Assembly: GCF_042850945.1 (NCBI RefSeq)
Contig: NZ_AP031496.1
Location: 5,704,001-5,768,000 of the forward strand
DNA from: Halioxenophilus aromaticivorans
Lineage (GTDB): Bacteria; Pseudomonadota; Gammaproteobacteria; Pseudomonadales; Cellvibrionaceae
Direction: 5' to 3'
DNA length: 64,000 bases
Translations under genes and position numbers: made by a program
The notes under the pieces: model-generated
Databases searched by the model: none
What the model was told of the DNA's origin: nothing
The model's input: only the letters and a program-made list of their open reading frames with translations
Shown here: positions 62,271 to 64,000 of the stretch, piece after piece
Layout: every line of letters begins with the position of its first letter
Position numbering within the stretch: position 1 is the first letter of the stretch

Positions 62271-62786
62271 TTATCTCCCTCCTTGTTTCGTTTCCACCAA
62301 AAAACTCGTTCTCTTAATCCGCTCAAGATAGTCTTGGTCTGCTGGAAATGCAGTGACAAACCAATGTGGGCCGCCCGCTTTCCTTGGGTCATCAAATACA
62401 ACTACATACTTTTCTTCAACGACGACCAATGTTCTACGCTTTGCTGTTTTACCACGATCGGTTTGACGAGATTGGCTGTAGCGCTGAACCGTTCCCGCAG
62501 ATAGAGCCAGCACTTCTTTTATCCACAATATTCGTCTGGCACGCTTTTTAGAAAAACCGCCATCGTGAATTCCTGCACTGGTTCGGTAATTGGTAGGCTC
62601 AGTAAAAGCATGATCAAAAGCACCCGCACCAAACTTGTAGGTTACACCGCACCAATCAGTAAACACTCTAGCATTGCCATTTTCATCATGTATGTAAGTT
62701 TTCAGATATACCTCGCGGTATTTTTCTATCAGCTCTTCTTCAGTATCGGCTTTTAGACGCAACTGCGGCCACAGACTTTCTGTCAC
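62271..62786 (-). CDS. Putative BECR-fold (RelE/barnase/EndoU-like) RNase domain protein
   Basis: Start GTG 62786 lies 2 bases behind the DUF3800 stop, with CAGGGA upstream inside that gene; a TTG at 62804 is possible. The 171-aa protein has an alpha-beta N-terminus (FTDWCGVTYKFGAGAFDHAF) and a C-terminal sheet: RRTLVVVEEKYVVVFDDP, then GGPHWFVTAFPADQDYLERI. That order and the conserved FVTAFPA strand resemble phage and toxin nucleases of the BECR group. The assignment is tentative. Its coupling to DUF3800 and DUF2326 genes suggests the third component of a defence or conflict system. Confidence 0.5.
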   Translation of the reverse strand: MTESLWPQLRLKADTEEELIEKYREVYLKTYIHDENGNARVFTDWCGVTYKFGAGAFDHAFTEPTNYRTSAGIHDGGFSKKRARRILWIKEVLALSAGTVQRYSQSRQTDRGKTAKRRTLVVVEEKYVVVFDDPRKAGGPHWFVTAFPADQDYLERIKRTSFLVETKQGGR

Positions 62787-62788
62787 GG

Positions 62789-63487
62789 CTATCGTCCCTG
62801 CCAATTGAAGATGTTAAAGTTTCGCTCGCCTTTGGTCGTGGTGTAACGCAGGCTGCCTTTCCCTAGTGATTTGGCAAACTCATCTACAAACGCTGATTTG
62901 AATGCACTCGCATTGGTTCTGTTTTGCATTTCGTTCCAGCTGTAACCGACGGCTCCCATCAATAAATCAGAGAGCTGTATTAAAGGCTGATTATGTGATT
63001 CTACCGGCTCTAAACAGGCAAGCTTGGCACGGCCAGATAATTTGTGAACCAGAATCTGACGCAACTCTTCAAAGCGCGTGCTGCACGCATTCTGCTGCCA
63101 ATCAAGATAAACATGATAAGTATCGCCGGGCTGCAACCAATGAACCAGTAATTGGTAGTACAGCTTGTAAAACCCAAGCTCTTTATCCCCATCGTTCCAC
63201 TGTTCGTGATCGAGCTGCCTACGATCGACCACAATACATCGGAACGAAAGCGAATTTTCTTCAGAAAATAATTGAATAAGGTTCTGATAGAATTCAGCCT
63301 TGTTAGGGGACAATTTTTTCCAGCCAAATTCGGTCTTAATGCCATGCTTGGTCATCAAACCATGTAAGCGCCCAACAATGCGGTGTTTTTCTTCGCGAGG
63401 GCATTGCAGCGCACCAATAACTATATACGGCTGTGACGGGTCTGAAGTGTGGCGACTTTCATCGCAGTAGACGTTGTAAATTGTCAT
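62789..63487 (-). CDS. DUF3800 protein (RNase H-fold-like putative nuclease)
   Basis: The 232-aa protein begins TIYNVYCDESRHTSDPSQPY, the DUF3800 signature with an early Asp-Glu pair, followed by VIGALQCP, then VVDRRQLDHEQW, YHVYLDWQQN and LIQLSDLLMGAVGY with the late Asp. These acidic residues are spaced as in an RNase H-like active site. AAGGA lies 6 bases before ATG. It starts 9 bases behind the DUF2326 stop. DUF3800 proteins are frequent in phage-defence islands; biochemical activity is unproven. Confidence 0.85.
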   Translation of the reverse strand: MTIYNVYCDESRHTSDPSQPYIVIGALQCPREEKHRIVGRLHGLMTKHGIKTEFGWKKLSPNKAEFYQNLIQLFSEENSLSFRCIVVDRRQLDHEQWNDGDKELGFYKLYYQLLVHWLQPGDTYHVYLDWQQNACSTRFEELRQILVHKLSGRAKLACLEPVESHNQPLIQLSDLLMGAVGYSWNEMQNRTNASAFKSAFVDEFAKSLGKGSLRYTTTKGERNFNIFNWQGR

Positions 63488-63496
63488 TTCCGTTCC

Positions 63497-64000
63497 TTAG
63501 ACTTTTTTCGCCAACTCAAAATGGAAGCCTAAAGCAGCGTCTTCTGGCTTTTGGTCTTTCAATGTCAGCCGGACGAACTTATCAAGCTCAAATCCTTCAG
63601 CAAAATCATCGCTTGGGATCATGTCCGAATTTAGCGCGCATGTGTATTGAAAGTTGCATTCCAATCCTTTCCGATGGGCATGCATCAGTGCGAGCGCTCT
63701 TTGCCGAGAGTCAACACCATCAAATATGCTACTATCATGAAATAGAAAATCTATTCCGTCTCTTTGTCGCATTAATTCAACGAGCATCAAGTCGTAGCAG
63801 AAGATTTTCATCTTCCCAACGCCTTCGCTACTGCTTTTGTTAATTTCAACGTCAAATTTATAGCCGTTGTCTGTCGTATTGATAATCAGGTTGCCTGGCT
63901 CATCGTACAATGCCTGGGAGTTCTCATTGAATAGCGAAACCGCACTTTCCCAATCGGTTCGGCTCTGCTCATAATCACGCTGCAACTTGGTTTCCAGCTC
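63497..64000 (-). CDS. DUF2326 protein, C-terminal part of an SMC/ABC-like ATPase (5' end outside window)
   Basis: The frame is open to base 64,000. The visible 167 residues begin in a coiled coil (ELETKLQRDYEQSRTDW). The conserved DUF2326 block follows: KFDVEINKSSSEGVGKMKIF, CYDLMLVELM and FLFHDSSIFDGVDSRQRALA, which is the Walker B/D-loop side of an SMC-type head. Proteins of this kind are the ATPases of ABC-three-component (ABC-3C) conflict systems. It heads a tight leftward operon with DUF3800 and the BECR-like gene. Confidence 0.85.
   Translation of the reverse strand, partial: ELETKLQRDYEQSRTDWESAVSLFNENSQALYDEPGNLIINTTDNGYKFDVEINKSSSEGVGKMKIFCYDLMLVELMRQRDGIDFLFHDSSIFDGVDSRQRALALMHAHRKGLECNFQYTCALNSDMIPSDDFAEGFELDKFVRLTLKDQKPEDAALGFHFELAKKV

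Overview
The window looks like chromosomal DNA of a marine, polysaccharide-degrading gammaproteobacterium, most likely of the Cellvibrio/Teredinibacter/Saccharophagus type. The reasons are a mid-range GC content, many secreted FG-GAP/VCBS and thrombospondin-3-like proteins, a GlyGly-CTERM protein, a GH3 glycosidase beside a TonB-dependent receptor, a MalT-type LuxR regulator and a PETase-like hydrolase paired with a lipase-foldase-like protein. The species assignment is inference. I see no rRNA, tRNA, CRISPR array or intact transposase.

Positions 1-21,200 are a mosaic. Gene pieces and whole genes are separated by a dispersed palindromic repeat with arms AAGACACCCA (R) and TGGGTGTCTT (L). Truncated genes begin directly after an L arm (histidine-kinase copy 2, a duplicated gene tail, an SDR remnant, a toxin-like membrane protein, a TolB/TPR protein) or end directly before an R arm (the last DUF6090 copy). 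The mosaic also holds a large secreted beta-helix protein with a TIGR03032 partner, a putative toxin/immunity pair, and a seven-member overlapping tandem array of DUF6090-type membrane proteins (10,563-14,950) in which two members are frameshifted and one is cut off. Then follow a qorB-like/LysR divergent pair, the PETase-like/foldase pair, and a VCBS-repeat protein.

Positions 21,300-60,200 are more ordinary chromosome. They hold a decayed beta-propeller-like gene, an ankyrin lipoprotein, a large FG-GAP secreted protein, MscS, DUF6122, a secreted vWA/Ig-like/TSP3 protein with GlyGly-CTERM, an acyltransferase, the GH3/TonB receptor locus with two palindromic operators, a lipoprotein operon, a PycTM (Pycsar-effector-like) gene with an uncharacterised partner and no visible cyclase, GST, nitronate monooxygenase-like enzyme, an RTX-like protein, small lipoproteins, a cytosine-deaminase-like enzyme, CopD-like protein, the MalT-like regulator followed by a perfect 18-bp palindrome and a barrel protein, an S41 peptidase, an EAL phosphodiesterase and an MFS transporter.

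Positions 60,300-64,000 hold a copper-storage (Csp1-like) gene preceded by an 8-bp tandem repeat and a lipocalin. Two cut gene ends (VIT/CCC1 and a Fic/AlbA-type winged helix tail) meet at three 10-bp repeats. Beyond them a leftward operon enters from the right edge: DUF2326 ATPase, DUF3800 and a BECR-nuclease-like protein. This is the edge of a probable defence island. The best candidates for something undescribed are this operon, the PycTM pair, the DUF6090 array and the palindrome-bounded gene mosaic.
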